A DNA stretch of 64,000 nucleotides from contig NC_035447.2 in assembly GCF_002127325.2 (NCBI RefSeq), positions 27,424,778-27,488,777 of the forward strand, written 5' to 3'. A program made the translations under genes and the position numbers. How positions within the stretch are numbered: the first letter of the stretch is position 1; each line of letters starts with the position of its first letter. Shown piece by piece: positions 33,357 through 44,852 of this stretch. The notes under the pieces are model-generated. The model worked only from the letters and a program-made list of their open reading frames with translations, made no database searches and had not been told where the DNA came from. This DNA is from Helianthus annuus. Taxonomy: Eukaryota > Streptophyta > Magnoliopsida > Asterales > Asteraceae.

Positions 33357-35386
33357 AACGGGCCGTTTTTGTAAAACGTCCAACTTGAGGACAAAGTCAG
33401 AATATAAAAGTGAAGCGAAGTCTTAATGCATACCGGGAGGGTTGCAATAATAATGACTTCGGTAAAACACCTGGTTGATGGGTAGGAATTTAAACACATG
33501 TGTAAACCAAGAGACATGAACGCGGGTTGAAAATTCAAAAGACTTGGATTATGAATTATGACTATAAAATTTCGTAAAAAGAAATTTTTAATAAATATGT
33601 TCAACCATTTGAGATTGAACGGGTAGAACAAAGAATAAAGTTGATTGTTTATAAGTGATGAATTTCACATTAACAAGTCAAACAGGTTGAATACAATATA
33701 ATGTCAGATGGCACAAATAAGCGCTAGTCTAATATAGGTAGCGTTAAATGCAAAAGAGTAATGAGCCCGGTAATGGGACACAACCAATTAAGAATATATG
33801 CAAACCAAATAACAGTGAGCATAAGAAGAACTAACGCATAAATGACGTGAAAAGTCATAAAGTCGGAAAATCGTCCGAAAGAAAACAATCGTAGCCACGA
33901 ACTACAGTCAAGGTTAACGGATCTTAAGCTTGAAACCAAATGATTCTCCAAACAAAAACAGGGTGCCTTGACACCAAACATGTATTTTAAGAATGTCATG
34001 AGTAAGAAATGATCTACGGGATCAACCTAACCTTTAGGGCTATAAACAATGGAAAGGTCTACGAGACTGAAATGACCCACGGGTCATGACTAGAGAGAAA
34101 TAGATTATAAGGACCTCACCTTAAAGAGGCGAAAATCTAATGAAATAGCCCACGAGACTAAGTGATAAAACCTACGGGTTAATTAGACAAAGCGAGGGAA
34201 TCAGTTGAGAATCCCCGCATAAAACTAAGACTGTAAAAGAATAAATTATGGACTGTCAATATCCTGGTATGGATAATTGACAAAAGTTAAAGAGAAGATC
34301 CTAAACTAAAACTTCGGTTTTAGTAAGAAATGACATTTTTTTTACAAATATAATTTCTGATAGGAATTTAAATAGTAAGCATGAAAGATACAAGTCTTGA
34401 CACTGATAGGCGCAAGACGATATATTCGAAAAGTGATATTTTCGAAAATGAAAGGTTGATATAAATTAAACATGATGTGACATGATAACAGTCAAGAAAT
34501 GCAATGTGAAGTAGAATCACATTATAACCAAGCGAGCGGTAAAAAGTAACTGGACTAATAAGTCTAGTTAGTGAGACCAGTTAAGGTCATTTAAATAAAT
34601 TTGGTTTGCTTGTAAGCGGTGGATTCGGTATAACTGAACCGAATAAATAAATTTGAAAACAAAATAAATTGTTACTAAAAGTGAAAGATTTCACTAAAGA
34701 CCTTTAAACGGGTCAAAGTAATGGATTCATAAAGAATTCGATAGTATATGAAAGCGATGGATATCGCTAATGTCACACCCCGACCACATTAAAACAACAA
34801 ACCGTAGCGGAAACGTCAGGGAGTGTTGTAACAGAATTATTGTTCCACAACCATGGTAACCAAATGTTTCGTTTTATTGAATTATTATGTAATGTACATT
34901 GTCTTTAAGCCAAAACAAACATGTTACACATTGTTTATAACTGTTTTTAAGTCACTAAGGCCTCGTCCAGGTCCTATGTGACACGAGCTTCTTAGCAATC
35001 AACATCAAGCAATACCACCTGAAACATATGTAAAAATAAAGTCAGCAAAGAAATGCTGGCGAGTACATAGGTTTTATGAGAGTATCGGATTCATGGCTCG
35101 TTTATATGTTGCAGTACCTCGTTAGACTACAAGAGTCAAAAGTACAAACCTCGTTTTAAAAACTGTATTGGAACATAATTAACCAACTCAAATCGAATTG
35201 GTTATAGTTTATAAATTCTCGTAGCCATGATTCGTAACCCAAAAACATTTGTTTTAGTAACCCAACTCGTAAACATCTCGTTAAAACTCGTTAATAAAAC
35301 TCGTATGGTTTATATCATTTCGAAAACCTCGTTGTGTGACATCATTTTAAATCATTTCCCAAGTGAACTAAATAACGACACGCAAT

Positions 35387-35455
35387 GTAATATGATAGAA
35401 GCACTTATATATAAGATGTACCAGCGGCGTATCTACCATGATTCTATCATACTAC
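35387..35455. repeat. Covarying hairpin of LTR family A, copy 2
   Basis: The arms 35387-35403 (GTAATATGATAGAAGCA) and 35439-35455 (TGATTCTATCATACTAC) pair at 15 of 17 positions. Three positions in the stem differ from A1 on both arms in a matching way. The loop again contains GCGGCGTATC. Confidence 0.85.
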
Positions 35456-37300
35456 ACCCGTCCCATTATCTAATCACTACCCAAAACCAATCGTTTATCC
35501 AAATCGTTTATCTCGTTTAAGTCGTCTCAAATCGTTTAACTCGTCCCAAAATCGTATTCATTTTAATTTGTGAAACTACTTTTGGTCGTCTCGCTAACAA
35601 CATTCAAACCTTCGTGACTCGACTACCTCGCTTCTCGTATTAACAAACCACCAAAGGGTAAGTTAACAATCACAGGTTCGGTCGTTACCTACATAACCCC
35701 CACACATAACCATGGGTGTAGTCTGATAACGGGATTTGTCAGATCCTATGGTACCATAACTTAATACTGGTCGGCTTGATCAATGCTAATGAATGTCATT
35801 TGTTATGTAACTACAACCAACAAGTTTCGTTCACTTTATTGAAATCGTTATTAGTTTAGTATAAACCATCTTAATCGTTTTGAAATCATCGTTTAAACCT
35901 TGAAATCGTTTTGTACATATAAATCACCCCAAAATAATTGAAAACAGTAAAATAGGGGAACTATGTACTCACATTGAAGTGCAAAGTATCCTCAATTTAA
36001 AGAACACAACAAGCTCAATCAAACCAAGGAAACTCAAGCAGCACCTAATAAACGAATCACTAGTCAAACAATAGACGCCTAAATCGGAAGATCGGATAGA
36101 ATGAGGTCTTGTAAACCAAATGAGTGTTGGAACTCATGTGATATGATTTAAAAAAATCTACATTCTAAATTGAAACCTAACCTAAGTGCTTTCGACCCGA
36201 TACGACCCGTTTAGGTAGCTTACGCTACTTTAACGCGTCGTTCGCGTAAAACGCGTTCGAGACGTCTAACTAGTCCTATGACAAGTATTATATGCCCTAA
36301 CATGTTTATTTATGTTGCATAATTAGTTTAGGTGACAAAAGTTAGGTTACATATGCTTAAGGTCCAATTATGCATGAAAATGGCATTTTGGTAAATTACC
36401 TAAGGCATATAAACTACCTATCATACAACTACTTAAACTAGGTGACCATAAGGTATAACCTCAGAAGGTTATTCCCTATGCAACTATGGTCACTAATCAT
36501 GCTTGGTCGGATCCTAATGATCGACCAAACGGGTCGAGTTCGAAAGTCTAAGCGGTGGTTTAGACCGCTTGACTTACGACTCTAAACAAGCACTAAACTA
36601 AAAGTGACGAGCTAAGCATGTTAAAACATGCTTAACTAAGTTAGAAAACAGGTTTTGATATCAAAACAAAGTGTTTTGATACCTAGATGTAACACCTCGA
36701 AAATTTGCGTCCTATAATGTATTGACACGTGTCATAAGCTTGAACGTGTTAATAAATACGATAGAGGGACTAAAGTTGACAAACATAGAAAGCATGAGAA
36801 TTCAAGGGTTCAAAATGTCAACAATGGATAAATATGCCCTACAATATCCCTACATGATGTTTATACCCTTAAACGAATGATTCATGGATCATACGAAGCT
36901 CATTGTAAAAGAAAGTGAGAAATTACAAACTACAGGGGTTAAATGTGTCAACATGTTTAAGTTATTCCTCTGAGTGACCTTTTAGCAAACCCGAAGCTTT
37001 GTAAAGGTAAATTATGCTCACTAGAATAAGTGATTAAAATTTCATAAAGTTCCGTTGTAAAATGAGAAAGTTATGATCGATTTCGTACATGAGGGGTTAA
37101 AAGCGTCAACGTTGAAAGTTATGACTTTTTCGGGTAATAACAAGGTAAACAAGGACTTAACATGATGGGTAAAAGTCTAGGAGCCCTTGTAGGTAATTTG
37201 GAAGGGGTCAAAGTGCAAGAGATAAGTTAAGTTGACCCTTCGAAGAGCCAAGAGCCAACCTGCAAATAGTGAAAAGTTTGGAAATCAGATCAGAAGACCC

Positions 37301-37345
37301 ACGCGGGGCGCGTAAGCCTGGTGAGAATCTTACGCGGGCCGCCTG
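37301..37345. repeat. GC-rich paired motif in the LTR of C
   Basis: ACGCGGGGCGCGTAAG and TTACGCGGGCCGCC lie 13-15 nt apart in AT-rich surroundings. The inner arms CGCGTAAG and CTTACGCG are exactly complementary, so the two blocks can also pair with each other. Confidence 0.8.
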
Positions 37346-37522
37346 GCTTGCCCAGATGCAGAAACTTGTTTCTTTTGCCTGTTCAGCCCATGTAACCGAC
37401 TTATGTTGCCTTTAAACACTCCCAAGAGCTGCCTAAACAACCCCTAGACATTTAGGGACACTTGTTAATCATCCATGGCCATTGCTAGCATGATTTGTCA
37501 ATGATCTAAGGTGATTAAGGCA

Positions 37523-37533
37523 CTATATAAAGG
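37523..37533 (+). promoter_or_regulatory. Putative TATA box of element C
   Basis: CTATATAAAGG on the plus strand, the strand set by the PBS and gag of this element. Confidence 0.6.
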
Positions 37534-40160
37534 CCATTGTTGCACACTTTGATCATTCATTCATTCCTTCACCATCTGATCATTTCTGGAGCTCAAGACC
37601 TCCTTCTAAGCTTCCCTAGTCGTGCATAGGACCTTTGTAAGTATGCTTGACCTTTCCTTATTGAGTTTTCGCTTAGTTTTAGCTTAGAAGTCAAACCGTC
37701 ATAAGTAACGGTTGACTTAATGATTAATCACTATTGGTCCAGCGATTGATCGAATCGAAGGTGGTTATAAGTTGGTAATCATGTGGGCTTTAAACCCTTA
37801 AAAGGGCACCCTCTGATTCCCATTCTAACTAGGTCAAATGTCGGGTCAAAGTTGTTTATAAAAAGTCAACAGAAGCTTAATTTTCGATTTAGCGCATAAG
37901 TAGCAATGTAGAAGGCGTATAACCTGTTTTAACACTCATATAACATGATAATAAGTATATTAACTAGTCTAAGCTTGTTTGATCCGGCCATTTACTATTT
38001 TGACCCGGTTCGAAACCGAAAGTCGCAAAGCTTTGACTTTTGCTTTGACTTCAGTTCTGACCCGTTGTGGTACGATTTAGATGTGCCTTAGGACTCTCTT
38101 AGGACCAGGTTACATGATGGTGCAACCCTCTGTGACCGGTTCGTTGTTTGTCCGAGTCTTTTACACATTTCGGTTAAACGCCTAAAAGTTGACCATAACG
38201 CCCTTTTTACTTTAAAACAAGAATTTTGGACATGTGAAAGGACAATAACCTTAGTTACTGAATTCTAAGCATGTCCCTAAAATTTCATGTCAATCCGAGG
38301 TCTAGAATAGGAGTTATGCTAGATAGCGCAATTACGGAAACTTTTGTAATTAATCGGCGCAATTAGCATAAAGCCTATCTAAACCCAAATTTAGACACCA
38401 AACCTTTTACACACTGATGTAAAATAGTATTTTGAGATTTTCAAAGATTTTTAATTATTTTTAACCTGCACATAACCTGCGGTTATGGCATCGATTCGGT
38501 AAATACCGAATATACCCTTTTCGGACATAACTTGAGTTCTACATGGTATTTTGACCCGATTCCAGTTGCTACTGATTTTAAATAATAAATAAAGTATTTT
38601 GGACTTTATAAACTGTTCGGAAAACTCAGATTTCTTGTAGAACTCGAAAATCTCTTTTATAATCTTTAAAAAGACCGAAATACCCCTTCGGGGCATATTT
38701 TGGATTTAAACTCATTACGGGCATTATGGAAGGTATCCTACTGATACCACAACCTCTTTAGAGTATATTAACTTAGGAAACTTGTGTAGGACTCTTACGG
38801 TTACCCGTTACGCCTTTTGCGCGCACGGTTAGTTTTATGTAACTAGCTTACATAAACTAGCCGAAACGGGTCAAACCTTATCATTTTTACTTCAAAATCC
38901 AGAGTGTGGTTATTATACCCATATAAAACAAGTCTTCAAACTTGTTGGGTCCAAACCACATTCCATTCCCGGTTTTCGCCATTCACGCGATTAAACTGTA
39001 TTTATCCTTTGGAACTGACCGGTCTAAGCTAAGGCTAAATTAAAGACCCGTTAGGAATCTAATAGGTTAATAAAACCTTCGTTCCAGATTGAGAGCCCCA
39101 GTAGAAGTACTTGCGCTTGCTGATTAAGAATATACGGCTGAGTTTAAATTGCTTTTGCTAGCTCAGATAAATACTTTTAACTTATTTTCCCTATACGGGC
39201 TTGGGATACGGTATTATAATAATACCGCTTGGTCGGGTATTGAATGTTTAGTCGGATTGTGATTAAATTATTGAGGTAACCCGCTTTAATCTGTATTGTT
39301 TGAAATAAAAGCCTTTAGGGGTTAATGACCATGTCCCGGATATCCCTGACATCATTGTATTATAAAATGGCCACGCCTTATGCACGAGGTGTAGGCATAC
39401 CCCTGACAGTGCATAAGGGAAACGGTATCTCACCCTCTTGTGGGCCTATACTTGTGGCGTGTCTGTTAATCTTGACTCGATTTCTACATCTGGCCCTGAA
39501 CGTGCAACGAGCATGTAAATCTGTATACAAGATTATAAAGATAATTGTCCCAAGTTATAAAAGATATGTTGTGCCTCGTGCATTCAAATCAATTTTATTA
39601 AACCTTTTCAAATGAGTCGGTTAATTGTATTTACCAGTGTAAACTAACGTATTTTCCAAAAAGGGTTAAGTTACAGGTACTGAACGTAATTGGCTGGAAG
39701 CTCAGGGCGTTAATAAGGAATCTTGCAAGTTCTAGATGCCTAAAGTCTGTTGAACAGTTTTCTTTTATTTGATCCGCCTGTGGATCCTTTACTTTCCGTT
39801 GTAATACTTTGACATTACTTTTGAAGGGGTAAGGTCCCAAAAACCTCATAAAAAGGATTTGAGACCATACCACAAACTGGCCTTTCAACCTTTTAACCTT
39901 GCGCGGCCGCGCATTGGTCTTACAAAAGGGAGAAAATAATCAACAATTTATAGTCGCGCGCCCAAAGGAAAGCATAAAATCCTTGCGCCTTCTTCCATTA
40001 GCAAAGGATTAAAATCCTGAAGATCAATACTTCCGCCCAAATATCCAAACTTGGATATTATTTTGCCCAGACTTGGGATTTATACATCTGTGTCCACACA
40101 GTAAGGTGTCACACTAGATTACAGCAGTAATCTTCTAGAAAGAATATGATCGTGCACCAC

Positions 40161-40191
40161 CCAGACGGTTATAACCGTCTGGACACGTGTC
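40161..40191. promoter_or_regulatory. Palindrome cluster in the LTR of D
   Basis: A perfect 22-bp palindrome with core ACGGTTATAACCGT (40161-40182) abuts a second one, GACACGTGTC (40182-40191). Both are identical in the 3' LTR (from 46407). The first contains facing AACCGT/ACGGTT half sites that resemble MYB targets; the second has the ACGT core of bZIP/bHLH sites. Protein binding is inference. Confidence 0.7.
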
Positions 40192-40261
40192 ATTACCACA
40201 GGCATCCCTGAAACCACAACGAAAGCATGCAATTGGAGAATGATCTCCAATTAATCACTTT

Positions 40262-40269
40262 CCACGTGG
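40262..40269. promoter_or_regulatory. G-box in the LTR of D
   Basis: CCACGTGG is a perfect G-box, about 170 bp upstream of the TATA box, and is repeated in the 3' LTR at 46508-46515. G-boxes are bound by bZIP and bHLH factors in stress and light responses; activity here is not shown. Confidence 0.6.
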
Positions 40270-40434
40270 CAATCCCCCAGCCATAGATCAAACCACGATC
40301 CGTGTGCATTCACATCGGATCGAGACAACTTAACGTGGGATCAAAGAACTTAACGGAAGAAAATATAACCGCTACGGCGTTAGCATCTTCCGTCATCTTT
40401 TCAATAACAGGTTTTTCCCCCCCAAACTCCCGGT

Positions 40435-40442
40435 TATAAATA
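40435..40442 (+). promoter_or_regulatory. TATA box of element D
   Basis: TATAAATA, about 270 bp before the LTR end; the 3' LTR has the same at 46685-46692. Confidence 0.65.
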
Positions 40443-40708
40443 CAAGAACTGTTCAGGTATAAACTCAGATCACACTCACTTCTCAAATACTATCTCTTCT
40501 CCATTACCAATACTTATTTTCACACCGGAGTCAGGTCAAGGAGAGAACCCTATTCTCCCCTTGGCGAGGCTAACGGTGCTCTTTTTTGCAGAATCACCGG
40601 AGAAGAAGTTCGGTAGCAACTGAATCAACTGAGAGAGAGCTAACCCTTTTTTGCGGATTCAAACCCCCTAGATATTTCGGCTCCGACCATTTATCTAGTG
40701 TTTCTTCA

Positions 40709-40721
40709 TTGGCGCCCACCG
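40709..40721 (+). other. Primer-binding site of element D
   Basis: TTGGCGCCCACCG directly follows the LTR end. TGGCGCC-type sites are usual in Tat-lineage Gypsy elements and differ from the TGGTATCAGAGC sites of the other elements here. Confidence 0.8.
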
Positions 40722-40787
40722 TTTTCTCAGTTTTTCTAGTTTCTACCTCGTTTCGATTCAGTTCATTCCATTTTTCTGTTTTTGCAC

Positions 40788-41255
40788 ATGGCAGAAAACT
40801 CATCTTCTCACCGGCAACCTGGTCCTCGGCCAAAAGTCGGAAACAATTTCCAAATAGAAAGATCCCCAGAACATTGGGTTAACAGATGCCAAGCTGCTGT
40901 AGACACAATTGTTATGCAAATCGCCAGATCTGATTTCCCAAACATCAGATCTGGAAAAGAAATCAATACTACAGAATTGGACCCATCAACACCACGTTGG
41001 GGGGACATCCAAACCAGCCAATCCAGAGATAGCAGTTATCAGAAACAAATACACATGGTTCACGGAGGTCCGTCACGAAGACCAAATAAACGAAACTATG
41101 ATCAACATTGGAGAGAACAGCAAGTCGTGTTCCCTGTTGTTCCTGGGGGCCCTCAGGAGGAACGACCAGTGATTATCACTGGTATTTTCGGTCATTACCG
41201 AACGGACTATATGTTCATAGATCCAGGAAGCTCGATGGACATCATATACGAATAG
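40788..41255 (+). pseudogene. Element D residual gag and protease N-part
   Basis: The first ATG in frame is at 40788 (an upstream TTG at 40782 is less likely). About 85 residues of gag flank are followed directly by basic sequence and the protease. The Retrotrans_gag core expected in this lineage is absent, so an internal deletion removed it. The protease active site is in FIDPGSSMDI near residue 145. TAG at 41253-41255 stands where CAG (Gln) is expected, and the same frame continues without further breaks to 44852. Confidence 0.8.
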
Positions 41256-44200
41256 TGCTTTAAACAGCTCGATTCAGAAGATAAAGCACGTTTAGAACCG
41301 GTCGATTTTCCCCTCACCGGATTCTGTAATGAAGCCGTATTCCCATTAGGGCAAATCGCTTTCCCGGTGACTTTATCAGATGGCAAACATTCACGAACAG
41401 TTACAGTCAATTTCATGGTCATGCCAGCAACATCACGTCATGATGTTTTGCTCGGGAGAAGGTCACAAAGAGAATTCAGCATGATCACTTCCATTCCACA
41501 TGCTGCTTGTGGATTTCCGACAGAAATCGGAGTTGCAATTCTCTATTCAAGCAAAGAAGTCATGTCCGTAGACGATGAACCACCAGCAAAGGTAGTCAAA
41601 TCTTCGGCACCAAACGAACCAGAGAAATGGGTTCTGAACAACGAATACCCAGAGCAGACCATTCTGCTAGGACAAGCCATTTCACCAGCAACACGCATAC
41701 AACTGAAAAAGTTGTTGTCTAACAACAAAGATATATTTGCCTGGTGCCCAGCAGACATGACTGGAGTTCCACGCGATATCGCGCAACATTGTTTAAACAT
41801 CAAACCATCAGTAGAACCTGTTGCTCAGGGGAGGCGCAGCTTCAGTGAAGAAAAAACAAAAGCGATGGACGAGCAAGTGACAGAGTTACTCAATGCGGGA
41901 ATCTTGCACGAAGTGAAATACCATACATGGGTTGCCAACCCAGTGATGGTACAAAAACATAGCGGCGGATGGAGAATGTGTGTCGACTTCAAGGACCTAA
42001 ACAAAGCATGCCCCAAAGATTGCTACGCGCTCCCAGAGATAGACAAAAAAGTCGACTCTCTGGCATCATTCAGATGGAAATGCTTTCTCGACTGTTATAA
42101 GGGTTATCACCAGGTCCAAATGAAAAAAGAAGACGAAGACAAAACCGCGTTCCGCACAGATAAAGGCATCTACTGCTACACAAAAATGCCGTTTGGCTTG
42201 CGCAACGCAGACGCAACTTATCAACGCCTAATGGACACAGTCTTTAGCGAGGATATTGGCAAAACTGTCGAAGTATACATGGATGACCTCGTCATCATGA
42301 GCCATGAAGAGGAGACAATGCTCAACAATATCCAGCGCACGTTCGATTCCTTACGTAGCGTGAACTTAAAACTTAACCCGACAAAATGCTCCTTCGGCAT
42401 GGAAGAAGGAAAATTTTTGGGTTTCATAGTTACAAGAGACGGCTTTAAGGTTAATCCAGAAAAAGTGCAGGCCATCCAGCTAATGCCATCACCTGCAACA
42501 ATCAAAGAAATGCAAAGGCTCGCCGGACGATTAGCAGCTCTGAACAGATTCTTGGCTAATCATGCGGCAAAATCTTATCCATTTATCAGTACGCTGCGAA
42601 ACTGCGGTAAGAAAACTCCTTTTCAATGGACGCCTGAAGCAGAAGCAACATTCAAGCAAATGAAAGAATGTTTAATTCAACTGCCAACACTGACCGCGCC
42701 AAAAGAAAAAGAACCGTTAATCTTATATCTGTCGGCCACGGAAGTAGCAGTAGGCGCAGTATTAATGGTAGAACGGGAAAATATCCAGACTCCAATCTAC
42801 TATATCAGCAAAATGCTCACTGGCCCCGAAACTCGTTACTCAATGATAGAAAAATTGGTTCTAGCACTAATACACGCATCCAGACGCTTGCGCAGGTACT
42901 TCTCAGGCCATGTCATCACAGTTCTCACAAATTATCATTTAGGCCAAATCTTGTCAAAACCTGATGTGGCGGGAAGATTAGCTAAATGGGCCATTGAGCT
43001 GGGAGGCTACAACATTTTTTACAGACCAAGACCAGCAATCAAAGGACAAGTTCTAGCAGACTTCGCCACTGAAGTTCCCATCGATAAAATACAAGAATGT
43101 GAGGCAATCCAGAACCCAACACCTGTTTTTGACGACAGAGTCTGGACCTTACCCACGGATGGTGCTTCCAATGATGATGGAGCAGGAGCAGGCCTCCGAT
43201 TAGTCAGTCCGGATAATCATGAACTTACATATGCCATACGCTTAGATTTCCAAAGTACCAACAATGAAGCAGAATACGAAGCATTTTTAGCAGGTCTCCG
43301 TCTAGCACTCAAAATGGGGGCAAGAAACCTTGAAGCCAACGTTGACTCAAAGCTAGTAGCCGAACAAGTTAACGGTCGTTATGATGCGAAAGGGGAAGCT
43401 ATGACGTTGTACCTTGAACAAGCGCGGATGTTAATCAGCCAATTTCAAACATTCAAAGTTAATCACATAAACAGAAGCGAGAACAAGCACGCTGACGCGC
43501 TAAGCAAGTTAGCTGCTACCAGCTTTAAACACTTAGCAAAGGAGGTACGCATAGAGGTATTATCCAACCCTTCCATTCATCTCAAGCAAGTAAGCGTCAT
43601 AGAAATGGGAGATCCATCCTGGATGTCTCCAATCATCTTGTACCTTCAACACGGAAAACTTCCGGAAGGAAAGGCAAAAGCTCGAAAAATACAACACAAA
43701 GCAATAAATTACGAGATGGCGGATGGCGTCCTTTATCGAAAATCATTCATGGGCCCATTACTACGCTGTGTTGATAAAACAGACGCCCAATACCTAGTCA
43801 GAGAAATCCACGAGGGATTATGCGGGATACACGCGGGACCGCGCATGGTCGTGGCAAAAATAATGAGCGCCGGATACTACTGGCCAGGAATGCACATGGA
43901 CGCAGTTGATCTATTAAGAAGATGCGAGGCATGTCAACGCCACGCACCAAAGACACTTCGACCCAAAAATCCGCTAATTCCCGTTACTTCCGCCTGGCCA
44001 TTCCAACAGTGGGGCATCGATCTTGTTGGCCCATTTCCTGACGCGCCGGGTGCAGTAAAATTCATCATCGTCGCGGTAGATTACTTCACAAAATGGGTGG
44101 AAGCTAAAGCTTTGGCCTCAACAACAGCAATGGTAATCCGCAAATTTATATGGGAACATATCATTTGCAGATTTGGATTACCATTGCGCATTATTTCCGA

Positions 44201-44852
44201 CAATGGTACAAACTTCGCCGCAGAAGATCTTCAAAAATGGTTCAAAGAAATGAAGATCGAGCACAACTTTGCCTCCGTTGCGCATCCTCAAGCGAACGGT
44301 CGGGTAGAAAGCGTAAACAAACAAATCGTTGACGGCATAAAAGCGCGACTTGGGACAGCGCGCAGAGGGTGGGTTGACGAACTTCCCAGCATCCTCTGGG
44401 CGCATCGAACAATGCCAAAGACTAGCACCGGCGAAACTCCGTTCAGTCTAGTCTATGGGTCTGAGGCCGTCATTCCAGCTGAGATAGGTTTACCGTCACC
44501 GCGCATGATAGCCATGGAAAAACAGAACAATGAACAAGAGCGCAGAATGGATTTGGATCTTTTGGAAGAAAGGCGCGAGAACGCCGCCATAACGGAAGCA
44601 AGGTACAAATCCAAGCTCGAAAAATATTACAATGCGCGCGTTCGTGTTTGCACCTTTGTCCCCGGCGATTTTGTCTTGCGCGACAATGAGGCTTCAAACG
44701 CTGAAAAACCCGGCAAATTAGCGCCAAGATGGGAAGGACCATACGTCATTAATGAGGTCCTAGGCAAGGGGGCATATACCCTAAAAAGGATCGATGGGAC
44801 CCTAGTCCCCCGCACCTGGAACGCACAACAGTTGCGCAGGTGTTACATATGA
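41256..44852 (+). pseudogene. Element D pol: protease end, RT, RNase H, second RNase H, integrase
   Basis: One frame is open for about 1,198 codons after the lone TAG. Counting from 41367 as residue 1, the RT catalytic YMDD is at 304-307, and a first RNase H follows the RT thumb. A second, archaeal-like RNase H spans about 590-720 (LPTDGAS, NNEAEYEAF, DSKLVAEQ, NKHADALSKLA). The integrase zinc region has HEGLCGIHAG and CEACQRH, and its core keeps D885, D945 and E981 with the canonical 35-residue gap. The polyprotein lacks its gag core and has one upstream stop, but every pol catalytic residue looked for is present. Confidence 0.92.

Larger units (their letters stand above)
32159..34770 (+). 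other. Non-coding interior of element B, left part
   Basis: No gag, pol or other recognisable domain was found in 2.6 kb downstream of the PBS. The open frame at 32402-32650 is not recognised. The only clear structure is the 66-bp minisatellite at 33013-33356. The interior resumes at 53435 after LTR A2. Confidence 0.6.
39822..40708 (+). repeat. 5' LTR of element D
   Basis: It begins TGAAGGGGTAAGG and ends GTTTCTTCA. It carries a perfect 22-bp palindrome (40161-40182), a G-box CCACGTGG (40262-40269) and a TATA box (40435-40442). Confidence 0.93.

Noticed and set aside
32977..33426. Long open frames on both strands with 22-residue repeats
   Set aside because: They are products of the 66-bp minisatellite, whose length is divisible by three; no start context, domain or conservation supports a gene.
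35227..35520. 97-codon plus-strand ORF in LTR A2
   Set aside because: It crosses the covarying hairpin, is not open in A1 and has no recognisable domain.
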